A DNA stretch of 64,000 nucleotides from Roseburia sp. (GTDB lineage Bacteria; Bacillota; Clostridia; Lachnospirales; Lachnospiraceae). The translations under genes were made by a program, and so were the position numbers. This document shows, one piece after another, positions 34,680 to 42,559 of the stretch. Below the pieces are notes generated by a model. That model saw only the letters and a program-made list of their open reading frames with translations. It was not told the origin of the DNA and did no database searches. Position 1 is the stretch's first letter. Each line of letters starts with the position of its first letter. The stretch is taken from the NCBI GenBank assembly GCA_023664725.1, contig JAMPFA010000002.1, positions 261,226 through 325,225 of the forward strand, read 5' to 3'.

Positions 34680-35399
34680 TTACTCTTCATTCAAAGGTTT
34701 GTAATTGCTGTCCAGGTAATCTTTTCGTCCAAAGGGGACATAATTTTCATCCATCAAAATGATCTCTCCGTTTTTTAAGTCGGGGAACTTTTCTGCAATC
34801 TCTTTTATCACTTCCCATTCATCCCGGGAATTTTCTTTATTGTCTTCTTCCACCTGCATCAGGGCAGAGGTGATTTCCTGCCTGTTTGATGTGCCCCAGT
34901 ATAGGGGATGGGGCTGAAATGCAGAGTGATGGGAACCGCCTTCATAGCGGAAAAAGCAGGAGCAGGGCACTTTCTCATACAATTCCTTTTTGGCACCGTC
35001 CAGATTTTTTACCACTAGGTTATAGCATCCGTTTATCGTCTCTGCGTCTTCCTGGGCCACAAGGTTTGCGATAGCCATAATCGTAAGAGGCTGTGTCTTT
35101 ACGATCATTCCCGGAACCAAAAGCCCTTCCTCATAGACTTCTTTCATATACTCCTCTGAAATCTTCCCTGTTCCTCTCCAGAGGAAAAACAAAGCGAAAA
35201 GACCGCATACAGCTGTGGGGATCCAGAGCTTTAGGTATGCGAATAAGACAAGAAAGCATACGCAGAAGACAAAAATGATTTTAGAGCTCTTTCGCTGGCG
35301 GAGCACCGCCCCTATGATCTCATCATGAGTTTTGATGTGGGCAGCATCTGCCTGGATTTTGGATTTGGTGCTTGCCTCAAATTGTGAATAATCTACCAT
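34680..35399 (-). CDS. Two-helix membrane protein of unknown function
   Basis: About 239 residues, starting at ATG 35399 where GGGAGGGAAAG is correctly spaced on the minus strand; an in-frame ATG at 35441 has no good site. A short cytoplasmic N-terminus is followed by two adjacent membrane helices (IIFVFCVCFLVLFAYLKLW and AVCGLFALFFLWRGTG) and a soluble C-terminal domain with no motif I recognise (a Cys in PCSCFFRYEGGSHHSAF is conspicuous). It is monocistronic and convergent with tsf. Function unknown. Confidence 0.75.
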   Translation of the reverse strand: MVDYSQFEASTKSKIQADAAHIKTHDEIIGAVLRQRKSSKIIFVFCVCFLVLFAYLKLWIPTAVCGLFALFFLWRGTGKISEEYMKEVYEEGLLVPGMIVKTQPLTIMAIANLVAQEDAETINGCYNLVVKNLDGAKKELYEKVPCSCFFRYEGGSHHSAFQPHPLYWGTSNRQEITSALMQVEEDNKENSRDEWEVIKEIAEKFPDLKNGEIILMDENYVPFGRKDYLDSNYKPLNEE

Positions 35400-35543
35400 T
35401 TCTTTCCCTCCCTGGTTCGGCATAACCATAGCATACAGCATTTTGATACCTGTTGGTATGCCGTGTTTTTTTGCATTTTTACCATTATATAAAATTTACC
35501 TGCATCCGGCAATAAGCAATTTAGGGAATATTAAAAAAAAGAA

Positions 35544-35572
35544 TTGTACAATAGGGAAGAAACAGCTATAAT
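35544..35572 (+). promoter_or_regulatory. Candidate distal promoter of the pectin cluster
   Basis: TTGTAC (35544-35549), a 17-base spacer and a perfect TATAAT (35567-35572). It would give a leader of roughly 250 bases before the binding-protein gene, passing through the interleaved repeats and the operator. Confidence 0.5.
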
Positions 35573-35619
35573 AGATAGAGTAAGTGATATTGCATGAGTT
35601 GTACCACAGAGTTTATATT

Positions 35620-35681
35620 TGACGAAGCTGGACTTCAAATTCTGCATAGTTTAGTTCAAGAATTCGTCAGAACATGCAGAA
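35620..35681 (+). repeat. Interleaved inverted repeats (possible H-type pseudoknot)
   Basis: TGACGAA (35620-35626) is complementary to TTCGTCA (35663-35669), and TTCTGCAT (35640-35647) to ATGCAGAA (35674-35681). The two pairs interleave in the order A-B-A'-B', the topology of an H-type pseudoknot, with linkers of 13, 15 and 4 bases. They could instead be protein-binding half sites. Confidence 0.35.
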
Positions 35682-35726
35682 AAAATGAAATTTTATAAAA
35701 AAAGTAGTGCATTTTTATAAACCTTG

Positions 35727-35735
35727 TGCTACAAT
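35727..35735 (+). promoter_or_regulatory. Proximal extended -10 promoter of the pectin cluster
   Basis: TGCTACAAT is an extended -10 element. No strong -35 is visible. The palindromic operator starts on its last base, so a bound repressor would block it. Confidence 0.55.
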
Positions 35736-35760
35736 ACTAATGTAAGCACTTACATTAGTA
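35735..35760. promoter_or_regulatory. Perfect 26-bp palindromic operator (LacI-family / cre-like)
   Basis: TACTAATGTAAG, CA, CTTACATTAGTA: two 12-base arms with a 2-base spacer. The core TGTAAGCACTTACA is one base away from the CcpA catabolite-response consensus and is the form of many LacI-family operators. It overlaps the proximal -10 element. No LacI gene lies in the window, so the regulator is CcpA-like or encoded elsewhere (inference). Confidence 0.75.
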
Positions 35761-35831
35761 CAATGTGACGAGGAACATGATACACTGTATCGGCAGAAGT
35801 CACATTAGGGATAAGAAAAGGAGAAGAAAAA

Positions 35832-37247
35832 ATGAAAAAGGAATTTTTAAAACGTGTGATGGCTACAAGTTTAGTTGCTGCTATGGCACTTAGCACAGCA
35901 GCATGCGGTGGCGGTTCTTCCGATTCTGCAGCAGACACAAAAACAGATGCAGCAGAAGACAAAGCAGAAGAACCCGCAGCAGATGCAGCAGAAGACAAGG
36001 CTGAGGAGCCGGCAGCAGACGCAGCTTCTGGAGAGTCAAACGGTGACTACGAGGAATGTAAATTGACAATTTCCTGGTGGGGCGGCGATTCCAGACATGA
36101 AGCTACACAGAAAGCCATCGAGGCATTCCAGACAAAGTATCCTGGAATTACTGTAGAGGCTACATATGGCGCATGGGATGGCTGGGAAGAGAAGATGGCA
36201 ACAGCATTCTCAGCAGGAAGTGCACAGGATGTAAATCAGATCAACTGGAACTGGATTACCCAGTATGATTCTGATGGATCCACATTCCTTAACATGGATG
36301 ATTACAAGGATGTGTTTGACCAGAGTCAGGTTGATTCCAAGTGGCTTGAGATGTGTAAAGCATCTGATGGTTCCTTAGCAGGTATCCCAATCTCCATGAC
36401 AGGCAGGATTTTCTACTGGGATAAGACAACCTTTGATGAGGTGGGCGTTGCACTTCCTACTTCCTTAGAGGATTTAAAAGCAGCTGGAGAGGCATTTAAG
36501 GCAAAGGGAGATGACTATTATCCATTGTGCCTTGGTGAGTACGACAGAATGATCCTTATGGTATATTACCTTGAGTCTAAGTACGGCAAAGATTGGGTAA
36601 CAGGAAGTACATTGAATTACAGTAAGGAAGAGATCGTAGATGGTCTTGAGTTTATCCAGTCCTTAGAGGATGCACATGTAATTCCCAGCATTGCAACTAT
36701 TGCTGGTGACGGAGCTTCTTCTATCGACCAGAATCCGAAGTGGATTGACGGCCGTTACGCAGGTATCTGGGAGTGGGATTCTTCTGCTTCTAAGTTCTCT
36801 GACGCAGCAGAAGGCCGTGAGATCGTAGTTGGTGATTACTTCTCAGATTTTGGTGACAACAAGGGCGGATTCGCAAAAGTTTCCATGTGCTGGGCAGTTA
36901 ATGCAAAGACAGAGCATCCGAAGGAAGCTGCTATGTTAGTAGAGTATCTGATGAATGATGAGGAAGCTGCAAAGATTCTTACATCTGAGAGAGGTATTCC
37001 GGTTTCCAAATCTGCACTTGCAGCAAGCCAGGCAGACTTAAATGCTACTGTTGTAGAGGCAAACGGAAAAGTTCTTAGCTGGGTTTCCAACAACTTTGAT
37101 CCATATTTCGAGGATGCTAAATTAAAGAACTCCCCGGATGGTGTATACTATGATGCTTTAGGTGGATTGAGCTACGGTGATTATGATGTTGATGCCGCAG
37201 CAGATGTCCTGATGGATGGTATCAATGGTGTTATCTCAGGCAGCTAA
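35832..37247 (+). CDS. Sugar ABC transporter substrate-binding lipoprotein
   Basis: 471 residues. A signal peptide ends in a lipobox (STAAC), then comes a tandem low-complexity linker (two copies of an AEDKAEEPAADA unit), then a family 1 extracellular solute-binding fold (LTISWWGGDSRHEATQKAIE; MTGRIFYWDKTTFDEVGVAL; NPKWIDGRYAGIWEWDSSA). It captures an oligosaccharide outside the membrane for the two permeases downstream. The substrate is probably a pectin or rhamnogalacturonan fragment, judged only from the neighbouring hydrolases. RBS AAAAGGAGAAG. No ATPase gene is in the cluster; a shared MsmX-type ATPase is likely. Confidence 0.92.
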   Translation: MKKEFLKRVMATSLVAAMALSTAACGGGSSDSAADTKTDAAEDKAEEPAADAAEDKAEEPAADAASGESNGDYEECKLTISWWGGDSRHEATQKAIEAFQTKYPGITVEATYGAWDGWEEKMATAFSAGSAQDVNQINWNWITQYDSDGSTFLNMDDYKDVFDQSQVDSKWLEMCKASDGSLAGIPISMTGRIFYWDKTTFDEVGVALPTSLEDLKAAGEAFKAKGDDYYPLCLGEYDRMILMVYYLESKYGKDWVTGSTLNYSKEEIVDGLEFIQSLEDAHVIPSIATIAGDGASSIDQNPKWIDGRYAGIWEWDSSASKFSDAAEGREIVVGDYFSDFGDNKGGFAKVSMCWAVNAKTEHPKEAAMLVEYLMNDEEAAKILTSERGIPVSKSALAASQADLNATVVEANGKVLSWVSNNFDPYFEDAKLKNSPDGVYYDALGGLSYGDYDVDAAADVLMDGINGVISGS

Positions 37248-37300
37248 TTTGGCATTGCCAGGAAATGTTCTATAAAAACGTAAGTGTTACAGATATTTAT

Positions 37301-37335
37301 ACAATAGAAAGCACGTTCTGCGAACTTTCTATTGT
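37301..37335 (+). terminator. Hairpin after the binding-protein gene
   Basis: ACAATAGAAAG (37301-37311) pairs with CTTTCTATTGT (37325-37335). There is no T-run, so it may protect the upstream mRNA end rather than terminate. Such hairpins often keep binding-protein transcripts in excess over permease transcripts. Confidence 0.5.
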
Positions 37336-37344
37336 CATGAATCA

Positions 37345-37372
37345 GGGGCTGCTGTTGCAGAACAGTAGCCCC
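37345..37372 (+). terminator. Second, GC-rich hairpin after the binding-protein gene
   Basis: GGGGCTGCTGTT (37345-37356) and AACAGTAGCCCC (37361-37372) form a 12-bp stem with one G-U pair and a GCAG tetraloop, followed by ATTTAAAA. It is probably a partial terminator, 22 bases before the next gene. Confidence 0.6.
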
Positions 37373-37393
37373 ATTTAAAAAGGGTGTCACTCT

Positions 37394-38179
37394 ATGAATT
37401 ATGAAGAATACTTAAGGGATTATCTGCAGGATGAAAATGAGCCGGAGCATACTAGCCCGTTTCTTGTAATGGGGTGTATGGAACAGTACCTGGCGTCGGA
37501 GGATCCGAAGCAGGAGAAAATTTTTCTGGAGTTTCTTGTGGATATTACCAAAAAGAGCGGGGTAGAAGCGAAAAACCTTTTTGTCCTGTACGATGCCACA
37601 GGAGAGGAAGCTTACAGGGAACGAATCGAAAAAAACATAGATGTCTTGCGTCAGTACCCGAAGAATAAAGACGGAGGATTCTGTGAGCCGGAGGAAGATG
37701 CCAGGACGAAGTCCTGGGAGTTTTTCTATAAGGTGTATCCATTCTATATGGCATATGAGACACGTTTTCACAATAAGGCGGATTATGCGTCATTTGTTTT
37801 GCAGACCCGGAAATTTGAACCTGCCCTGATCAGTACTGTCACTTGGAGGGATGTCTGTTTTCTTATGTCATTGATCGAAGTGATAGACAATACCAGCAAA
37901 GAAATATATGAGCATTACAAAGCTTTAGTGGAGATTTTTAAGCGGACTGTCAAAAAAATCATCCAGCCATTGACAAGCCAGGAGATTGAGCCAAAGGTTG
38001 GACTGGCAATGGGGTATGTAATAGCAAAGGCTTGTAATTTAAAGGTTTTAAACAGCGAAAAGTATATTCAGATTGGACTTAAACTCATAGAAGCCGGAGA
38101 AAAAGCAGAGGGAAAAGATGCTGAATTTGTAGGGCTTTCTATGATGGCACATAGCCAGGCATCAGTTTACAAAATATGA
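37394..38179 (+). CDS. Degenerate GH105/GH88-like protein, probably non-catalytic
   Basis: 261 residues, no signal peptide. The segment YPFYMAYETRFHNKADY (about residues 115-131) nearly repeats QPFYMEYETRFHDKKNY of the GH105 enzyme encoded at 43191, and NLFVLYDATGEEAYRERI matches TLFELYDLTGKEKYRKAI. By my alignment, the positions equivalent to the two acidic residues expected in GH105 enzymes are Ser55 (instead of Asp) and Glu109 (instead of Asp). It is also about 115 residues shorter. It is therefore a divergent (alpha/alpha)-barrel relative whose activity is doubtful. It sits between the binding protein and the permeases. Confidence 0.6.
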   Translation: MNYEEYLRDYLQDENEPEHTSPFLVMGCMEQYLASEDPKQEKIFLEFLVDITKKSGVEAKNLFVLYDATGEEAYRERIEKNIDVLRQYPKNKDGGFCEPEEDARTKSWEFFYKVYPFYMAYETRFHNKADYASFVLQTRKFEPALISTVTWRDVCFLMSLIEVIDNTSKEIYEHYKALVEIFKRTVKKIIQPLTSQEIEPKVGLAMGYVIAKACNLKVLNSEKYIQIGLKLIEAGEKAEGKDAEFVGLSMMAHSQASVYKI

Positions 38180-38195
38180 ATAGGAGGAAGGCAAA

Positions 38196-39131
38196 ATGGC
38201 AAATAATAGTGCGAACAGCGCAGCCGTTTCGGGGAAAAAGAAAACCTTTTCCGATATCTGCAAGGAAAATATTGGCTTTTTCTTCATTTTACCATGGTTG
38301 ATTGGATTTTGTATCTTTAAGCTGTACCCGATGGGGTCATCCCTGTTTTACAGTTTTACAGATAACAATTTATTTAAGGGAACGAATGTAATAGGTACCC
38401 TGCAAAATTATATTGAGGTGTTTACCGACAGGAAGATTGTGACGGCCTTGAAGGTGACTTTTAAATATGCATTTTTGGAGACACCTTTGAAACTGGTATT
38501 TGCGTTGTTTATCGCTTATATCTTAAACTTTAAGATTAAGGGTGTGAATTTCTTCCGTACAGCATACTATATTCCGTCCATCTTAGGTGGTTCCGTGGCC
38601 ATTGCAGTGCTTTGGAAAGCCGTATTCCGGGATGATGGACTTTTAAACGGTTTTCTGGCAATTTTTGGAATCCAGGGACCCAGCTGGTTAAGCGATGCGA
38701 AATGTGCGCTGTTTGTTGTAATATTCCTGCGTGTTTGGCAGTTTGGTTCCGCTATGGTTATTTTCCTTGCGGCACTAAAGGGCGTTCCCCAGGATTTGTA
38801 TGAGGCGGCGTCCATTGACGGGGCAACCAAATGGCGTCAGTTCTTCTCTGTGACAGTGCCGATGATTACACCGATTATATTCTACAATTTTGTAACTCAG
38901 CTCTGTCAGGCGTTCCAGGAGTTTAACGGGCCTTATATCATTACCCAGGGTGGTCCTAGAAGTGCAACAACTCTTGTTTCCCTGTTGATTTACAACAAGG
39001 CGTTTAAGGAGTATGATATGGGTATGGCCAGCGCAATGGCATGGGTATTGTTCATTATTCTGGCGGCGTTTACCGCAATTTCATTCCTGAGCCAGAAGTA
39101 CTGGGTATTCTATTCAGATGAGGAGGGTTAG
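38196..39131 (+). CDS. Sugar ABC transporter permease (MalF/UgpA-like)
   Basis: 311 residues, six predicted membrane helices after a short cytoplasmic N-terminus (FFFILPWLIGFCIFKLYP begins the first). The binding-protein-dependent permease EAA loop is visible as YEAASIDGATKWRQFFSVTV. It forms half of the membrane channel of a carbohydrate importer (CUT1 type). ATG 38196 follows AGGAGG; the second permease starts 2 bases after its stop. Confidence 0.93.
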   Translation: MANNSANSAAVSGKKKTFSDICKENIGFFFILPWLIGFCIFKLYPMGSSLFYSFTDNNLFKGTNVIGTLQNYIEVFTDRKIVTALKVTFKYAFLETPLKLVFALFIAYILNFKIKGVNFFRTAYYIPSILGGSVAIAVLWKAVFRDDGLLNGFLAIFGIQGPSWLSDAKCALFVVIFLRVWQFGSAMVIFLAALKGVPQDLYEAASIDGATKWRQFFSVTVPMITPIIFYNFVTQLCQAFQEFNGPYIITQGGPRSATTLVSLLIYNKAFKEYDMGMASAMAWVLFIILAAFTAISFLSQKYWVFYSDEEG

Positions 39132-39133
39132 AG

Positions 39134-39997
39134 ATGGCAGCGGAAAGCAAATCAAAACATTATTTGAATATTTTTCTGAGATATTTTGTACTGATTCTGG
39201 TGGGTCTTGTTATGGTATATCCTCTGGTCTGGATGGTAGGTGCAACCTTTAAGTCCAATGCGGAGATTTTCTCCAGCATCGGCTTTATCCCTATGCACCC
39301 AACACTGGAAGGCTATAAGAATGCCATGAACAGCTACGGCGGTGACATCAATGTGTGGAGGGCAATGTTTAATACATTCAGTTATGTAATCCCTGAGGTT
39401 ATCTTTACTGTGATTTCCGCCACGATCACGGCTTATGGGTTTGGGCGTTTTGAGTTTAAGGGAAGAGGGGCTTTGTTTGCAGTTTTGCTCTCCACCCTGT
39501 TCCTTCCCCAGGTTGTTTTAAATGTTCCCCAGTTTATGTTATTTACAAAATTAGGCTGGGTGGATTCCCCATTGTATCTGCCTATCGTTATACCTACTCT
39601 ATTTGCAACGGAAACATATTTTGTATATATGTTGATCCAGTTTATGCGCAATGTTCCAAGAGAGTTAGACGAGGCGGCAAAAATTGACGGATGTAATGCG
39701 TGGCAGACATTAGTAAAAGTTATTGTGCCTATGTTAATGCCGGCGATTACCTCCTGTGCATTGTTTAAATTTATGTGGTCCTGCAATGACTTTATGGGTC
39801 CTTTGCTTTATGTAAATACTCCTACCAAATATCCGTTGGCAATTTTCGTAAAACTGTCTATGGATGCAGACGCAGGATTCTCATGGAACCGAATTTTAGC
39901 ACTGTCCTTAATCTCTATCATTCCTTCTCTGATCGTGTTCTTCGCAGCACAGGATCAGTTCGTGGAAGGTATTTCTGCCGGCGGTGTAAAAGGTTAA
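39134..39997 (+). CDS. Sugar ABC transporter permease (MalG/UgpE-like)
   Basis: 287 residues with six membrane helices. The first is YFVLILVGLVMVYPLVWMVG, and the EAA loop reads LDEAAKIDGCNAWQTLVKVI near residue 180. The C-terminus (FVEGISAGGVKG) is the typical end of MalG-type permeases. It pairs with the upstream permease. The start codon has GGAGG in the end of the preceding gene. Confidence 0.93.
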   Translation: MAAESKSKHYLNIFLRYFVLILVGLVMVYPLVWMVGATFKSNAEIFSSIGFIPMHPTLEGYKNAMNSYGGDINVWRAMFNTFSYVIPEVIFTVISATITAYGFGRFEFKGRGALFAVLLSTLFLPQVVLNVPQFMLFTKLGWVDSPLYLPIVIPTLFATETYFVYMLIQFMRNVPRELDEAAKIDGCNAWQTLVKVIVPMLMPAITSCALFKFMWSCNDFMGPLLYVNTPTKYPLAIFVKLSMDADAGFSWNRILALSLISIIPSLIVFFAAQDQFVEGISAGGVKG

Positions 39998-40045
39998 AGA
40001 AAAAAGTAATTAGAACTAGGAAAATGAAGGTCGTTGTGCTAACAT

Positions 40046-40079
40046 AGGAAGTAAAGTTGGTGCGGCGGCTTTCCTTTTT
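40046..40079 (+). terminator. Weak terminator-like hairpin before the GH28 gene
   Basis: AGGAAGTAAAG and CTTTCCT can pair with a bulge and are followed by T5. It would partly separate the transporter genes from the hydrolase genes. The stem is imperfect. Confidence 0.3.
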
Positions 40080-40111
40080 GAAGGACGATTTATCAGGCAA
40101 AGGAGGATGTT

Positions 40112-41668
40112 ATGGAAGTTCGGATGATTATGAAGACAGCCAGAAGCGTGTCTGTGGAAATATCGGACGGAGGAATCTATTATACGAAACAAAAATATGA
40201 TATCTTGATCAATGATGAGAAATGGCAGGAGACAGACACAGTGGTGACTTCTGTGTACGGGTTAAAACCGGACAATAGATACAAACTTACTGTGGTGGTG
40301 GATGGCAGGGAGGAGGGTGAACTGCATTTTGCCACAGAATATGAGTTTGTGACCTTAAATGTAAAGGATTTCGGAGCAAAAGGAGACGGCATCTCAGATG
40401 ATACCAGCTTTATCCAGGCAGCAATTCTCTCCTGTCCGAAAGACAGCCGGGTTTTACTTCCGAAAGGCACCTACAAGGTTACAAGTTTGTTTTTAAAAAG
40501 CGATATCAATATGGAATTGGCAGAGGGAGCGGTATTAAAAGCGGATACCGAACGGTTTAAATTCCCAATCCTGCCAGGAATGATCGAGAGCTATGATGAG
40601 ATGGAAGAATATAACCTTGGCACATGGGAAGGAAATCCTTTGGAAATGTTTGCTGGGATCATCACGGGAATCGGTGTGAGCAATGTGAAGATTTATGGCC
40701 AGGGTTCCGTGGACGGAAGCGCCAGCATGGAAAACTGGTGGAAAAATGAAAAGGTTATGGTGGGGGCATTTAGGCCCAGAATGTTGTACTTAAACCACTG
40801 TGATAATGTCAGGGTTCAGGGAATCTATTTCCACGACAGCCCGGCTTGGACGATTCACCCCTATTTTTCCAATAATCTTTTATTCTGCAATCTTACAGTG
40901 GAAAATCCGGCACTGTCGCCGAATACCGACGGGCTTGACCCGGAATCCTGCGAGTATGTGGAGGTCTGCGGTATACGTTTCTCACTGGGGGATGACTGTA
41001 TAGCGGTGAAATCAGGGAAAATTTATATGGGAAGAAAGTATAAGACCCCCTGCAGACATCTGCATATTTATCAGTGCCTGATGGAGAATGGCCATGGAGC
41101 TGTCACAGTGGGAAGTGAGATGGCTGGCGGAGTGATCGACATGCTGGTGGAAAAATGCCGGTTTTACAATACGGACAGAGGGCTTCGGATTAAAACCAGA
41201 AGAGGAAGGGGAAAGGATGCTGTTTTAGACCAGATTACCTTTAGGGATATTGAGATGGAACAGGTGATGTCCCCTTTTACAGCCAACGCTTTCTATTTTT
41301 GTGACCCGGATGGCAGAACAGAATTCGTCCAGTCCAGAAACAGTTATCCGGTGAATGAGGGGACTCCGGAGCTAAAAACATTTTGTTTTGAAAATATTAC
41401 GGCGAAGGACTGCCATGTAGCTGCCACTTATTTTGAGGGACTGCCGGAGAGAAAAATCGAGCAGGTAACCATGCGGAATGTGACGATAACATTTGCGGAG
41501 GAAGCAAAAACAGATGTGCCTATTATGTCGGAGGGTGTGGAGCCCTGCAGTAAAAAAGGCGTATTTATGAAAAACGTTTCCCATCTTATCCTGGATAATG
41601 TGAAAATTTCAGGACATGAGGGGGAAGCTATGGAGACCCCGGATGTGGATCGGGTAGATTTGGTGTAG
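40112..41668 (+). CDS. Glycoside hydrolase family 28 (polygalacturonase-type), intracellular
   Basis: 518 residues without a signal peptide. An N-terminal FN3-like beta domain (~85 residues) precedes a pectate-lyase-3-type beta-helix opening (VKDFGAKGDGISDDTSFIQA) and the GH28 active-site motifs in order: PNTDGLDPES, LGDDCIAVKSG, ENGHGAVTVGSEM and RGLRIKTRRGRG, i.e. NTD, DD, GHG and RIK. It probably trims galacturonic acid from imported pectic oligosaccharides; exo- versus endo-action cannot be told. Intracellular location fits the GH105 partner downstream. RBS AAAGGAGG. Confidence 0.93.
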   Translation: MEVRMIMKTARSVSVEISDGGIYYTKQKYDILINDEKWQETDTVVTSVYGLKPDNRYKLTVVVDGREEGELHFATEYEFVTLNVKDFGAKGDGISDDTSFIQAAILSCPKDSRVLLPKGTYKVTSLFLKSDINMELAEGAVLKADTERFKFPILPGMIESYDEMEEYNLGTWEGNPLEMFAGIITGIGVSNVKIYGQGSVDGSASMENWWKNEKVMVGAFRPRMLYLNHCDNVRVQGIYFHDSPAWTIHPYFSNNLLFCNLTVENPALSPNTDGLDPESCEYVEVCGIRFSLGDDCIAVKSGKIYMGRKYKTPCRHLHIYQCLMENGHGAVTVGSEMAGGVIDMLVEKCRFYNTDRGLRIKTRRGRGKDAVLDQITFRDIEMEQVMSPFTANAFYFCDPDGRTEFVQSRNSYPVNEGTPELKTFCFENITAKDCHVAATYFEGLPERKIEQVTMRNVTITFAEEAKTDVPIMSEGVEPCSKKGVFMKNVSHLILDNVKISGHEGEAMETPDVDRVDLV

Positions 41669-41689
41669 GACGCCGGAATGGAGGATATT

Positions 41690-42532
41690 ATGCAGCTTGG
41701 AATTCGTTTACATGATATAAAAAAAGCTCCCTTAGAGGAGAGGCTTGCCATTGCAAAGGAGCAGGGATTTTCCTGCGGGCATCTGGCGCTGTCAAAAGTG
41801 ATTGACTCTTACCCCGTGGATGACGGGGCGCTGACTCCGGGATATGCCCTTTATCTGAAAAAGATATTTGCCGAAAATCAGTTGGATGTGGCGGTGCTGG
41901 GCTGTTATTTGAACCTTGCCACGCCGGATGAGGCGGCGCTTGCCAAAAATCTGCACCGTTATATGGCGCATATCCGCTTTGCCTCCCTGCTTGGGGCCGG
42001 TGTGGTGGGTACAGAGACCGGAGCAGTAAACAGAGAATATAAGTTTGAGGAAGCTAACCACTCGGAGGAAGCATTAAAAATTTTTATTGAGAATGTGAGA
42101 CAGGTAGTGGAGTATGCGGAAAAAATGGGCGTCATTATGGCCATAGAGCCTGTGTACAAGCATATTGTATGTAACCCCAAAAGGGCAAGGCAGGTTCTGG
42201 ATGAGATTGCATCCCCCAATCTTCAGATTATCTTTGACCCGGTGAATCTTCTTGATTTCTGCAACTATAAAGACAGGGAGGAGATTATCTCAGAGGCCAT
42301 TGATGTTTTTGGGGAGGATATCGCCATGGTCCACATCAAGGATTTTGTGGTAAAAGACAAAAGCCTAGTGTCTGTGGCGGCTGGAACCGGAGAGATGGAT
42401 TATACAAAAATTATAGAGTTTATCAAAAAGAGAAAACCATATGTCCACGTGACGCTGGAAAATACTATGCCGGAAAATGCAGTGCAGGCAAGGCAGTATA
42501 TTCAGGGACTTTGGGACAACTGTGAAGTTTAA
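41690..42532 (+). CDS. Sugar phosphate isomerase/epimerase-type TIM barrel
   Basis: About 280 residues of the xylose-isomerase-like/AP-endonuclease-2 fold. Metal-ligand contexts are visible: GVIMAIEPVYKHIV (Glu), QIIFDPVNLLDF (Asp), IAMVHIKDF (His/Asp) and YVHVTLENTM (Glu). In a pectin cluster it may isomerise or epimerise a uronate or deoxy-keto sugar; the substrate is not inferable. I prefer ATG 41690 because GGAGG at 41680-41684 is upstream; ATG 41678 is an alternative. Confidence 0.82.
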   Translation: MQLGIRLHDIKKAPLEERLAIAKEQGFSCGHLALSKVIDSYPVDDGALTPGYALYLKKIFAENQLDVAVLGCYLNLATPDEAALAKNLHRYMAHIRFASLLGAGVVGTETGAVNREYKFEEANHSEEALKIFIENVRQVVEYAEKMGVIMAIEPVYKHIVCNPKRARQVLDEIASPNLQIIFDPVNLLDFCNYKDREEIISEAIDVFGEDIAMVHIKDFVVKDKSLVSVAAGTGEMDYTKIIEFIKKRKPYVHVTLENTMPENAVQARQYIQGLWDNCEV

Positions 42533-42559
42533 GCATGGTATGCTTTTTTGGAGGTTAGG

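Larger units (their letters stand above)
35400..35831 (+). other. Long regulatory intergenic region ahead of the pectin cluster
   Basis: No credible gene. It separates the divergent minus-strand membrane protein from the sugar-binding lipoprotein. It contains two plus-strand promoter candidates, interleaved inverted repeats and a perfect 26-base palindrome, each listed separately. Confidence 0.7.

Noticed and set aside
35400..35831. c-di-GMP or other known riboswitch upstream of the pectin cluster
   Set aside because: I could not match the conserved cores of classes I know; only the interleaved repeats are reported.
37265..37378. A 37-codon ORF (MFYKNVSVTDIYT...) between the binding-protein gene and the next gene
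   Set aside because: It spans both hairpins and its start has no properly spaced ribosome-binding site; the hairpins explain the sequence better.
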